Shown: positions 12,147-22,347 of the stretch, piece by piece
Position numbering within the stretch: position 1 is the first letter of the stretch
How the letters are laid out: each line of letters starts with the position of its first letter
Translations under genes and position numbers: made by a program
Assembly: GCA_028554755.1 (NCBI GenBank)
Contig: JAPTOF010000004.1
Location: forward strand, 6,493,001 to 6,557,000
Reading direction: 5' to 3'
Source: Cordia subcordata
Taxonomy: Eukaryota > Streptophyta > Magnoliopsida > Boraginales > Cordiaceae
DNA length: 64,000 nt
Notes under the pieces: model-generated
Seen by the model: only the letters and a program-made list of their open reading frames with translations
The model's database searches: none
Told to the model about the DNA's origin: nothing

Positions 12147-12451
12147 TATATTCATTTTCAAGTGCTTTTTGTTTCATATGTATTCGTGAGACATTACCTT
12201 TTTGTTGATTATTATTTCATTTTGTTTGTTTTATTTGTTTTAACCTTTTTTTCTTACACATGTCGACGTTGATTAAACATGACTGTATCACAACGCCACA
12301 ACAAGTTCACAGACAACATTAATTACACAATAACATCACAAAGTCACAACAAATATGTATAAAACGATTGCACAATAGCATTACAACGTTAAAATAAATA
12401 GACATAAAATTATCACATATGGAACTTGTGGCAATTACTAAACATAATGGA
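12147..12451. other. convergent spacer between the two element A genes
   Basis: AT-rich, no coding signal. It presumably holds both 3' ends and polyadenylation signals. Confidence 0.5.
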
Positions 12452-14991
12452 TTACGCATTTTGGTTGTTGGGGCAAATTGGAGCAATGTGACCCGATTGA
12501 CCACATGCTGTACACCTTCATCGTCCAGCGGTCCGAGTGATCCATCTCATTTGGAATACGCCGGCTGCCGGCTTGTCCTCTTCTCTGCCGAACGCAACTT
12601 AGGTTCGAATGCAACATCCATGTAGGCGCTGGAGGCCAATAAAATTGGTGTCCGAGAGGCTCAAATGTCCGCCAATATGTATCTTTGTACGATTTCACCG
12701 TCAGCTGTTGAGGTATCATGTTCTCCACATTAAACCCCCTAAACCGAGCAACAGTTTGTGCATACGAGCATGACAGGTGATATTCAACCCACTTTCCGCA
12801 AGTACATGTACGGTCTTCCCAGTTGACAACTTGGTTTGACGGATTCTCGTTCCATCGAACTGGCAACCAACCCACCTGGGATCTGTCATCTTGTCAAAAA
12901 CTAAGTACGTGATGGCGATGTGACGAGGTCTTCCACTTCTCAAAGAGTTCCCTCACATTAGGAGAGAGCCGATGGCCTTCACTTTCCAACTGCGTTGCAT
13001 GGACTAACCGATCATGAAAGTAATATTTTATCTTCGTAAAAGTATTGGTAACAAGGGCCGTGATGGGCAACCCCCTTGCACCGACGAGGACATCATTGAA
13101 GCATTCGATATTATGTGTGGTCATCACACCCTATTTGAATCCCCCATCAGCGCTCATGGTCCATGCATCGGCAGGGATATCAGATAGGAACTTGTGTACT
13201 CGTCTGCCAACACCGTTCTGACTATGGTCCACATCAAGGATCATGTTCATTGCATGCACATGTTTGCGTGCTTGACATTCTCGGCCAGCTATCCAACACA
13301 TGTCTTTAATGAATTGATTCCGCCATCTTTTCATCACATTGCTTTTCAAATGTCTCAAGCAAATGCGATGTTTTATTTCAAGTTGACCGTCACGTGTAAC
13401 CCGTTCGATTGCAGATGCGATGCCTGCATGCATATCTGAAATGATACACACTTGGGGCATCTCATTGAAAAAGTTCTCGCGCAACTGGTGTAAGAATCAA
13501 GACCAAGTACGAGTTGTCTCTGCTTCTACAACTGCAAATGCTAACGGCAAAACTTGGCAGTTCGCATATGTGGCTAATGCAACTAGGAGATGACCCTTGT
13601 ACTTTCCCTGCAAGTGTGTGACGTCTAGCGAAACCACAGGCTTACAATTCCTCCATGCCGTGATGCACGGACCGAACGCCGAATAAACCATGTTGAAAAT
13701 TTTTCAGCCTGCGTTGAACCTTCGGCGAACCTATATCTCACCACACTACCTGGATTCTTGGCCATCACGACCCCAAGAAACTGTGGTAGCATCTGATACG
13801 ACGTGTCCCAATTGCCATACACTAGTTCAATTGCTTTATTCCGGCCGTTCCATACTTTTCAGTAACTGACATCCGCGTTAAGCTTCTCCTTAATGTGAGC
13901 TTGGACAAGCCCGACCTCGTAATTAGCCTTCTTAGCTATGAAATGCCTCACCAAGTATCCAACCAATCCCGACGTCAAATTTCTATACCCCGACGTAGTT
14001 ATTTGCGCCATACATATATGTCTTGCGTCATACTGCGTAATCTCCCACTGCTTGTGCATTGCTTTCCTTATGACACGTACATACCATGGGCATGCTACAC
14101 TTCCATTATGTGCTTCCCTACACCATACCTTTCACAGGGTCTTACTCGACTTGATGACCCTATATTCCTTCTGTGTTCTCATCGCGTTCTATTGAATAGC
14201 CCTTATCCTATCCACTTTGGATGGGAACACCATTCCTTTGGCTAGTTCCATCCTGTCCGGGTCCCATACTGGACGTTTGCTGACCTCGTATCTACTTATC
14301 GTGTAGAATTCAGTCCTAGCAGTATGGAACTCCACGGCTTCCTCCTCATCTATCTCCGCCTCTACATCGACATCCGGTCCTTCTACCTCGTTCTCAATTT
14401 GGTAGTTCAAACTTGCTTCTGAGATTGCATCTTCTTCTTGATCGTTCAATTCACCATCCTCATTTTCTTCATCTGCCTCTGACAAAACAGTATCTACTGC
14501 GACGTCACATCTCTCCTCTGTGCCATCGCCGTGATAAGAGGGTCCTCCAACTTCAAAAGTAGAATGTGGTTGCAGGAAAACGAAAATAGTGGCAAACTCC
14601 GCCGCTATTGTTGCAATATTGATATGTTCATCTTCTTCATACGATAGTGTTGCATTTAGGTCCGGCATGTTAGACTGGTATGGGATGTCGGGAATTATTT
14701 GCGACACATACACGTCGTCAGGCTGAACAGACTGAACGTCCACTATGACGTGCGTCACATAGCGGTTCCATTCACACCAAGCTATGCCATACATCTCCCG
14801 CACATCTTCATCATCAATTATTGCACTTGGATAATAATAAATCTACTGCAATGTAGCATCCCATCGTAAGTTGTATTGGGATGAATTTTGATTTTGCGTG
14901 GTATATTTGGACTTCTGTAATCAAGACCATAATCGGTCATTATTGTGTGACCGCCGTAGTATAAAAGAACAATAACATCGGTTAAATTCAT
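12452..14991 (-). pseudogene. MULE (MURA-like) transposase gene, element A copy
   Basis: The transposase would cut and join element ends in the nucleus. Parts in order: an N-terminal region starting at the ATG at 14989-14991 (MNLTDVIVLLYYGGH); an acidic linker; a FAR1/MuDR-type DNA-binding region (WDPDRMELAKGMVFPSK, then NLTSGLVGYLVRHF); the DDE catalytic domain (VVSLDVTHLQGKYKGHLLVA with the first Asp, IISDMHAGI with the second); a SWIM zinc finger (CTCGKWVEYHLSCSYA); and a C-terminal CCHC zinc knuckle (CTACGQSGHIAPIC). The frame is lost many times: a stop at the LQ*IYYYPS position near 14850, frameshifts near 14865, 14190, 13860, 13690, 13490, 13130 and 12890, and a frameshift plus stop just before the knuckle. 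It ends at 12452-12454, about 300 bp from the end of the converging PMD gene. Confidence 0.9.
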
Positions 14992-15226
14992 TCTTTTACG
15001 TGTTTTGGTAGAAATTTATACTAACAAAGTGAATGAATTTGGCAGAATGTTTATTTGGTGGAAAGTGATTGTGATAGTAGAAATTTACGGGGTAGGATTG
15101 AATGATTCGGTGGAGGAAGGGGTTGGAATTTATATAGGTAGAAAACGTATTCTAGGAGTACGATTTCTTAAATTTCCCGTGACTTGAAGTGACTAAAGCG
15201 TGATTTGCGGCAGGGATTTTTATAAG

Positions 15227-15420
15227 CGCACTCCCAGAATGCGCTTCTAAGAATATTTGGTCGTCCCGCAATCAAAATTAAATTTGGCAAGTTTGAAGGG
15301 AATCCAGAAAACGCGTTTTCGGAATGCGAAACGCACTCCAGGAGCCTGGGCGCATTCCTGGAGAGCGGCCGCACTCCCAGAGTGCATTCCGCGTTCTGGG
15401 AATGCATGCAGCGCATTTCC
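15227..15420. repeat. subterminal GC-rich palindrome array of element A
   Basis: Imperfect copies of a short palindrome-like word occur repeatedly in both orientations (GCGCACTCCCAGAATGCGC, GCACTCCCAGAGTGCATTCC, GCGTTCTGGGAATGC). The array lies just inside the right terminal repeat, upstream of the transposase gene. The left end has only weak traces (about 8772-8805). The composition is far more GC-rich than the surroundings. Confidence 0.75.
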
Positions 15421-15505
15421 ATATTCAAAACGTGTTATTTTCAAATCGATTTATAAACGGTATTAGTTTTACATAATGTTTTTTTTTTGTTAGAAAAAAA
15501 AATCC
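15412..15505 (-). repeat. right terminal inverted repeat of element A
   Basis: Reverse complement of the left end, ending in AAATCC next to the target duplication GAACGTAATG at 15506-15515. Confidence 0.9.
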
Positions 15506-15658
15506 GAACGTAATGTGTCAGGTTTTGATTCATTGAATAATGATAACAAGGTGTTGGCGGTGGTAGATTTGGGTGACATTGTAAGAGAAAGGATCGAGGC
15601 AAATTTGTGTTGGAGAGAGGCGAACGAATCTCCTATGTACAAGTGGTCTGATCCTTAG
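15506..15658 (+). pseudogene. coding fragment of an unknown gene, part 2
   Basis: Continues the frame of 8462-8672 after element A. It reads VSGFDSLNNDNKVLAVVDLG, later CWREANESPMYKWSDP, and ends at TAG 15656-15658, which looks like a true C-terminus. The base and codon pattern is clearly coding, unlike the surrounding DNA. I cannot name the protein. The end lies within about 10 bp of where segmental copy 2 begins. Confidence 0.5.
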
Positions 15659-15794
15659 ATGCTGTTGTTATGGTTTAATTATTTCATATTAAGTTAAAAA
15701 CGTTTTCTCTTCCATGCCGATCAAGAGACACAATGGATAGCAAATCAAATTTCCATGTCATTTCTAGAGTTGTGGTCACCATAACTAGTATTAT

Positions 15795-16330
15795 AGAGAC
15801 CAGATATCGTACATCTTAAATATTATACACTCATTTAATATTATACATCCCAAATTAGTACATTTATAATGTCATTATAATAAGTTCACAATTATATTAT
15901 ATGTTTATAATTTTTAATTATTTACAAATCGCATGTTATATGTTCATAATTTTACACTTTATGTTCAAAACTTTTAATTGTTAACAATTTACTTATCTAT
16001 TATTCTTATAATAAATGTTTAAAAGCTTTATATTAATGTTCACAAAGATAAATTACATGTTTACGACTCTTAAGATATGTTCACAATTTGTAAATGATAT
16101 TTTTACAATCTATAAATGGTATCAGAGCTTGCAGTTAGAGGTGTTACCGGCATCCAATAGACAATCGAATTATTTTGTTGTGTTCGTTAATGTGGGGAGA
16201 GTGAACTCATTAAATTTCATATTGATCTGATGGTCGAATTATGAGATTTATTTAGCATTACACCATGCACTTTTGGGTATACAATATTCTGAATGTACCA
16301 TACTTTGTGTGTATGGTATAATTTACGTGG
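15795..16330 (+). mobile_element. LTR retrotransposon remnant with primer-binding site
   Basis: About 530 bp present in copy 2 but not copy 1. At 16117-16128 it has TGGTATCAGAGC, complementary to the initiator-Met tRNA 3' end, the usual plant LTR primer-binding site. Sequence to its left is AT-rich with repeated TTCACAAT/TGTTCA words and may be an LTR end. No coding is visible. Borders are approximate. Confidence 0.45.
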
Positions 16331-17107
16331 ATCATAAGTTAAAACTTTTCTTCTTAAGTATATTTGTGATCAACTTATGCGCAATTAACATGTGAAGTAA
16401 TATTAAGCTTGGGGTTGTGGGCCTGTTTAGAATAGATTTCTCTTAAATTTGAAATTTGATAAGCATTTTATTTAATAAGTATTTGATATAATAAGACAGT
16501 TGAAATTATTGAAATGCTATCATAAGTTAATTTGATATTATTGTCCTTAGTTTTGAGTCATAATATTAAAATTTTATGATTAACTAATAAATTATAAAAT
16601 ATAAACTATGAATTAATTTTTTAATTTTTAATTTTTTGCATTTATAATTTTTGAATTTTGTAAGTTTTTAGTATTTTAATCATTCAATTTTTTACTTGTT
16701 CAATTTTAATTTTATATTTTTAGATTTCTTATTTTTAATTCTTTTGATTTTAAGTTTTTTTAATTTTTAAATGAATTTCATTTTTAAAATTTAAAAATTT
16801 TATTTTAAAAAATGTAAATGTTTAATTTTAAAATTTTTCTGTCTTTTATTTTTAATTTATTAATTGGAAGTATTATAAGAAAATACAAATATTATATATG
16901 TATTTTCAAAATCTTTAACATGCACCAACTATAGCTTAAAATATATAAGTATGTTAAACCCAACTTATTTTTTATAACTACAAATAAACATCTTACAAAT
17001 ATATCTTATAAATAACTTATGATAGTTGACAACAAATGATACTTTTTTTATCTACAACAATAGAGGGGTAATGGAACTAGAGGATTATGTCCAATATTTT
17101 TCTTTTT

Positions 17108-17633
17108 GGGGACAAAATGCGCATTAATTTTATGATTTGTCTAATTAGTTAATCACTACCTATCTTTAAAACTTATCAAATTTTTTCTCACGTGCTTTTC
17201 AAATACTAGCATAATCTCCTATCTTAACTTTTTTCATCTATATTAGCTTATTGTACATTATATGCGCACTTTTTTTCCATGTATGAGTATTAAAATTTTC
17301 AATACGCTATATATCTTCACAAAAATACTCTTATTTTTAGCTCATAATGTTCAGATAGCACTAAAAAAATAAGGCAATTATACCACCTTTCATAAAGTAG
17401 AAGATAATATTAGATGTTTTAAAAGCACAGAAAGTTAATTAGCTAATTGAACAAATTACGAAGTATATTAAACTAGTTGACAAACTACAATATATAACTA
17501 GCTAACTAGACAAATCATAGAAAGGCAATATACTATCTCTTGAAAGGCATAGAAAGTAATTTGGTAAGTTCTAAAACACAAAAACAGTCAGCTAATTAGA
17601 AAAATTATAAAGAGATAATGTACATTTTATTCC
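17108..17633. mobile_element. old MITE, family H, copy 2 paralogue
   Basis: Counterpart of 6093-6603. Its ends are better preserved: GGGGACAAAATGCGCATTAA on the left and, on the right, AGATAATGTACATTTTATTCC-like sequence whose reverse complement resembles the left end. Confidence 0.6.
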
Positions 17634-17995
17634 TATTCTTTTTCTTTCATTCCAAGGCCTTCTTTTCCAAGATTGAAATTTTATTAGTTAACAAAAAATG
17701 TACAAAAATGGGCAAAATAGCAAGTAAACAATGACCAAAAAAAAAATACAAAAAATCATATCACAACTGAGCAAAACTAGCCTATCTCCATCAACAAACT
17801 AAGAAAAAAACAAAATAATTTCAACTTGTGAAAGCTGGCTTCGTGACGCAATGTGCCACCACGTACAGACAACTGGCTTGTCCACTGCATGAATGATTAG
17901 CTTCAAAAGTTGGGTTATTTTTACTTTTTAACCTTATTTTTTAATTTGCTTCCAAAAATAACCCAGTTTTAAGGGGAGTAGCAAAAGTAGACTTT

Positions 17996-18510
17996 TCGAA
18001 CTTATGAAGTTCGAAAATGAAGTTACAAAGTTCGACTATGTGAAGAGTAAAAAAAAAGGAAATTATAATATGAGATATCGAACTTCTGAAGTCCAACTAA
18101 AAATTCAAAATTCAGAAGCTCGGACTCGAACTTCTGAAGTTCGACTGAGTGGAAACTCGAAGTCGAAATACGAAACACATAGTCGAACTTCTGAAGTTCG
18201 AACACGTTGGTATACTCGAACTTCCGAAGTTCAATATCTAGCTTTTGTTCCTCGATTCGAACTTCTGAAGTTCGACTGCTTGGAAACCTAACACAGCTGG
18301 CCGTTATCGAAATTTGAAAGGTCGGTAACGCGCGTGTATCGTTGCACGTAACAGATAGGGTATTAAAGCAGAATCTCGAAACTCGATGTCGAACTTCAGA
18401 AATTCGAAATACATATAAAATCGAACTTCAGAAGTTCGATTATTTGCACTCGAACTTTAGAAGTTCGAAATCGAGTTTTTGTTCCTCGATGTCGAACTTC
18501 TGAAGTTCGA
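17996..18510. repeat. left subterminal palindrome array of element B
   Basis: About ten copies of the 19-bp palindrome TCGAACTTCTGAAGTTCGA or close variants, at about 17996, 18078, 18126, 18183, 18214, 18257, 18389, 18421, 18450 and 18492. Spacing is irregular (30-115 bp). The last copy ends just upstream of the TATA-like box of the PMD gene. The open frame through this array at 18004-18291 is a by-product of the repeats. Confidence 0.92.
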
Positions 18511-18515
18511 CTCCT

Positions 18516-18527
18516 CTACTATTTAAA
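18516..18527 (+). promoter_or_regulatory. TATA-like box of the element B PMD gene
   Basis: TACTATTTAAAC is followed by a C/T-rich leader (18535-18620), a typical plant transcription start context. It sits immediately after the palindrome array. Confidence 0.5.
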
Positions 18528-18666
18528 CCCCCGCCCGAACCCTCCTCTTCCATCCGAAATCTCACCTCTCCTCTCCTCTTTTGCTCTCTCCCTTTCTCAT
18601 TTTTCTTCCATCCAATTCGAAAATTTAGTACAAATTTTTCACATCCTAGGATTTTGCCTAAATCTT

Positions 18667-19829
18667 GTAAGTTTTCTCTTTGTTTTTTGGTACCGAATTT
18701 ATATGTTTTAATGTGTTTGTTTGTTTAGTTTATATGATGTTAAATTTTGAAATTATATGTTAATTACATGTAGCCTACGTCTAATTTGAAAATTATATTA
18801 TTGTTTAGTTTAGTGGAATATTAATCATATTAGTTTATTTTACATGTTAATTATATGTTGCTTAATACGTTAAATTTTAAAATTAGACAATTGTTTAGTT
18901 TAGTGGAATATTAATTTTGTTGGTTTAATTTATATGTTAATTATATGTTGATTTATTTCTGGAATATTAATCATTTAATGATGATGGGATGTATTAATCA
19001 TTGTGTATATAATTTGTGTACATATAATCAGTATGCACATAATTAGTGTGAATTTATAATTATTCAATTAATCATATGGAGTTTTAGGGTTTTAGTGGCG
19101 TTTAAGGATTTTAGTCGAATTTTGGGATTAATTATGTTAATTATTAGTCAATTTAAGATGACGTTATGTAATAATTAAGTATTAAAGTTGTAGTTCTAAA
19201 GTATTTAACATGAATTTTTATAAATTTTAAATAATATAAAATTTAAGAAATGAGAAAATTAAAGTTATAGGGCATATAGTAAGTAACTGAAGTTAGGGTT
19301 TTAGTGGAGTTTTAGGATTAATTATGTTCATTATTAGTAATTTTAAGATGAAGTGATATATTTGTTCAATATTAAAGTTGTAGTTCTAAAGTAATTAGTA
19401 ATAAATTTTTGATGTTTAGATATCTTGTTAAGATTAATTTTATTTGTTGTGCAACTTTAATTTGAAAATTATATTATTGTTTATTTTAGTGGAATATTAA
19501 TCGTGTTGGTTTATTTTATATGTTTATTATATGTTGCTTAATACATTAAATTTCAAAATTAGACTATTGTTTATTTTAGTGGAATATTAATCATGTTGAT
19601 TTATTTTATATGTTAATTATATGTTGATTTATTATTTGGAATATTAATATTTTTATGATGATGGGATGTATTAATCGATGTAATTTTAAATAGTATGAAT
19701 GTAGAAAAAATAAAATATAATGAATTTTACAAAGTTAGCAAAATTAGTTAAATATTAAGGTTGCAGTTTTAAACTAATTAGTAATAATTAGTACTTTTAT
19801 ATTTTTTTTAATTTACTTAATGCTCGTAG
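18667..19829 (+). other. 5' leader intron of the element B PMD gene
   Basis: Donor CTT/GTAAGTTTTC at 18667 and acceptor GCTCGTAG at 19829, six bases before the ATG. The intron is 1,163 bp, AT-rich, with internal direct repeats (TTTAGTGGAATATTAATC-like words at about 18800, 18900, 19485 and 19577). Confidence 0.65.
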
Positions 19830-19834
19830 GATCT

Positions 19835-22112
19835 ATGGCTCATAGACCAGCTCCTAGCAATAGTTCAGTGTTATGCTATTTCTATGACCGCCGGGTGAAT
19901 TATTTGTCGTCACCCTATCAGTTAGAGGAACACAAGATTTATAGGAGTGATAAAGAGTTATTCCTATGGACGGAGTATCCTGCTGTGCAGACGGCTTTAT
20001 TGAGAGCCAGATTTTTTGGATGTTATGCGGCGCGCTTCCATCAGGTTGACAATCCTCTTATTACTGCCTTGATTGAGAGGTGGCGACCAGAGACGCATAC
20101 ATTTCATTTGCCTGTAGGCGAGGCTACGATCTCACTCCAGGATGTCGCCGTGTATTGGGGATTACCGATTGTTGGTCAGGTTGTCCCGGTGCTCGACGAT
20201 ACTAGTCGAACTCCGGAAGAGTGGCGGACACGTATTCATCAGTATATGGGGGTATATGTATCTTTGGACAAAATTAGTGGAAGTTCGATTAACATACCCC
20301 ATCTGAAGGAATTGTACGTAGCCCAAGGCACTCCGGGGAATCCTGATGTGGAGGAAGCAGAACGACGGGCCCGTTTGTGGATTTTTTTGTTATTTGGCAC
20401 CCATATGTTCACTGATACGACAGGAAATAAATTATCATTACATTGGTTAGACTTTTTGATTGACTTTGATCATATCGGTGAATATAATTGGGGGGCAGCA
20501 TGCCTAGCGCATCTGTATAGATGGCTTTGTAAGGCTTGTTGCCGTGATTGTAAAGGCACGTGCGGGACCGTCATGCTCATTCAGGTAGCACACTTACTCA
20601 TCTCATTATTGTTAATGATATTTGAAGACGTATTATTGCTTATAATATAATTATCTTGTACAATACAGTTTTTTGCTTGGGACAGACTCACGGCTTTTAG
20701 GCCAACACTGTGTGAACAGACGGATAGGCACCATCAGAGGGATGGGCAAGCTGTTCACCCTGATTTCCCGTTGCCAGGCCCACCACGCGGCTACATGTTC
20801 TTTGCGAGGAAGGATCTGAAGTGGGTTGCGGGCCGGGCTGGTTTGAACGAGGCGCGGGACATGATTGACGGCTTGCAGCCCGGAGAGGTTTGAAAAAATT
20901 TACATCTCATATTTATTATTCTCCATTGTTAATATACGTTGTATGTTTTATAAACTAATCTGCCGTTATTGTTGTGTTCCCAGTTTATTTGGCAGCCATT
21001 CGAGCATGCAATGGGTGGTTTGCCACAGTACTGTTTGGAAAATGCGGAAGCGTGGCGAGCATGTGTACCCCTCATCGTTGGTAGGCGGGTTGAGTGGCAC
21101 CGTCCTGATCGGGTACTTCGGTAGTTCGGCATGCAGCAAACGATCCCCGTTAATCCACCAGCGTGGCAAAAGCACCGGGATGGGAAAGAGAAGATTACAG
21201 CCGAACAATATAATTCGGCAGTCAACATGTGGGTCAATTGGGAAAACACCGTTGTGGCGACGGAGTTAAAGGACTTTCCCGATCCTGAGGCTTTGAGGGC
21301 GTATATGAGATGGTACCGAGGGATAACCATACTACTACTGGACACCCTCGGACTAGTCATACAGACGACGGCTACGTTGCGTCGGCCCACAATGAGAACA
21401 GTCTGGTTAGTGCAATATGAATGTTTTCCCATAAATTCGAATTTAGTACGCATTGATGCAATACCTATTAAAATTTCTGAAATTTTTCTTTAGGCAATAT
21501 ACGCTCAGCATGTGGTTAACCATAGTGGGAGTATTATACGGCAGTACAAGGCGGGAGACTTACGAGTAGATGCAGCTACTCTTGATTATATGGTGAGTCA
21601 TCTGCAGGTCCTGCACATCAGAGGCCAGGCCGTACTTCAGCAGACCCAGCATGAACACCTGTTGGACGACACGACAGCCATGTATGACGTCCAACGTCCG
21701 TAACCGCCTCCACAAACTTTACATCGGTCGGGACAGCGGAGCTGTCATCATCATACCACTCAGGAGCCGGCCGCGTACACGCCACGCGGCTGGTCTGCGA
21801 TTCGAGTACGGCGGTCCGTGGGTCGATCCCAGCACTTCATACATGCCGCCACACCATGGTAGGTTTAGCCAGTTTGAGTACGGCGGTCCGTCACATCAGG
21901 AGCCTAGCACCTCGAACACGCCACCGCAGGGGCCGTTATCTACCAGTGATTATCTGATAGATGATTAAACTGCTGAGCTGGTGTTCGAGGAGGATCATCG
22001 ACTGCGTTGTACTCGTAGACGCACACAGTCACCGCATCCACCGCCACACGTTTTACCCAACCGGACCAGCAGGGGTCGGAGGCCTGATTATTACACGCCT
22101 TCTCAGTATTGA
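19835..22112 (+). pseudogene. plant mobile domain (PMD) protein gene, element B copy
   Basis: Plant mobile domain protein, same family as element A but better preserved. Exon 1 (19835-20584) opens with MAHRPAPSNSSVLCYFYDRR and holds the family signature ALIERWRPETHTFHLPVGEA followed by TISLQDVAVYWGLPI. Exon 2 (20669-20887) runs from FFAWDRLTAF to GLQPGE. Exon 3 (20984-21404) holds EWHRPDRVLR then a TAG where A has CAG, and a one-base frameshift near 21345. Exon 4 (21494-22112) has the sequence AIYAQHVVNHS and a Pro/Ser/His-rich tail, with stops near 21700 and 21966 and a frameshift near 21800. Exons 1 and 2 stay open for 323 codons, so a truncated protein is possible. I took the ATG at 19835 because the leader intron acceptor removes the ATG at 19820. 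Confidence 0.88.
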
Positions 22113-22347
22113 TGTAATTGAATAGACATTTTACATTTCAAACTTATTTTAGTAATTCTATGTAATTGAACTTTCATTTTTCATTGTTTTTTCGTACTTA
22201 TTATCATGTCTCGATATAAATTGTGTTGATGTTGACAATATTTTGAGATGGAAGATTTGACAATATCTTTTATTGAAAACATTACACACCATAGTGGAAA
22301 AGACTAATTAGCATCATATGCTACAACTTCATGATAACCATTCGAAG
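22113..22347. other. convergent spacer between the two element B genes
   Basis: 235 bp, AT-rich, no coding signal; presumably the 3' untranslated ends of both genes. Confidence 0.5.

Larger units (their letters stand above)
8673..15505. mobile_element. element A, MULE with PMD and transposase genes
   Basis: A 6,833-bp Mutator-like DNA transposon. The terminal inverted repeats are about 100 bp (8673-8772) and 94 bp (15412-15505); both start GGATTTTTTTTTCTAAC and run through TTTATAAATCGATTTGAAAA with few mismatches. A perfect 10-bp target duplication GAACGTAATG flanks it (8663-8672 and 15506-15515), the length expected for MULEs. Two genes converge: a plant mobile domain gene (9755-12146, plus) and a MURA transposase gene (12452-14991, minus). 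Both are broken, so the copy cannot act on its own. It interrupts a coding fragment of another gene. Confidence 0.93.

Noticed and set aside
11629..12189. 186-codon open frame as a separate gene
   Set aside because: It is the Pro/His/Ser-rich tail of the PMD gene of element A read across its end in one of the frames; comparison with element B places the real end at 12146.
18004..18291. Open frame of 95 codons rich in RTSEV repeats
   Set aside because: It is a direct translation of the palindrome array and has no start context or known features.
17996..18510. Regularly repeated palindromes that resemble a CRISPR array
   Set aside because: The spacing is irregular, the sequence is a plant genome, and the repeats lie inside a transposon end with clear TIRs and a target duplication.
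21131..21493. 120-codon open frame as an independent gene
   Set aside because: It is exon 3 of the element B PMD gene after the internal TAG, running past a frameshift into intron sequence.
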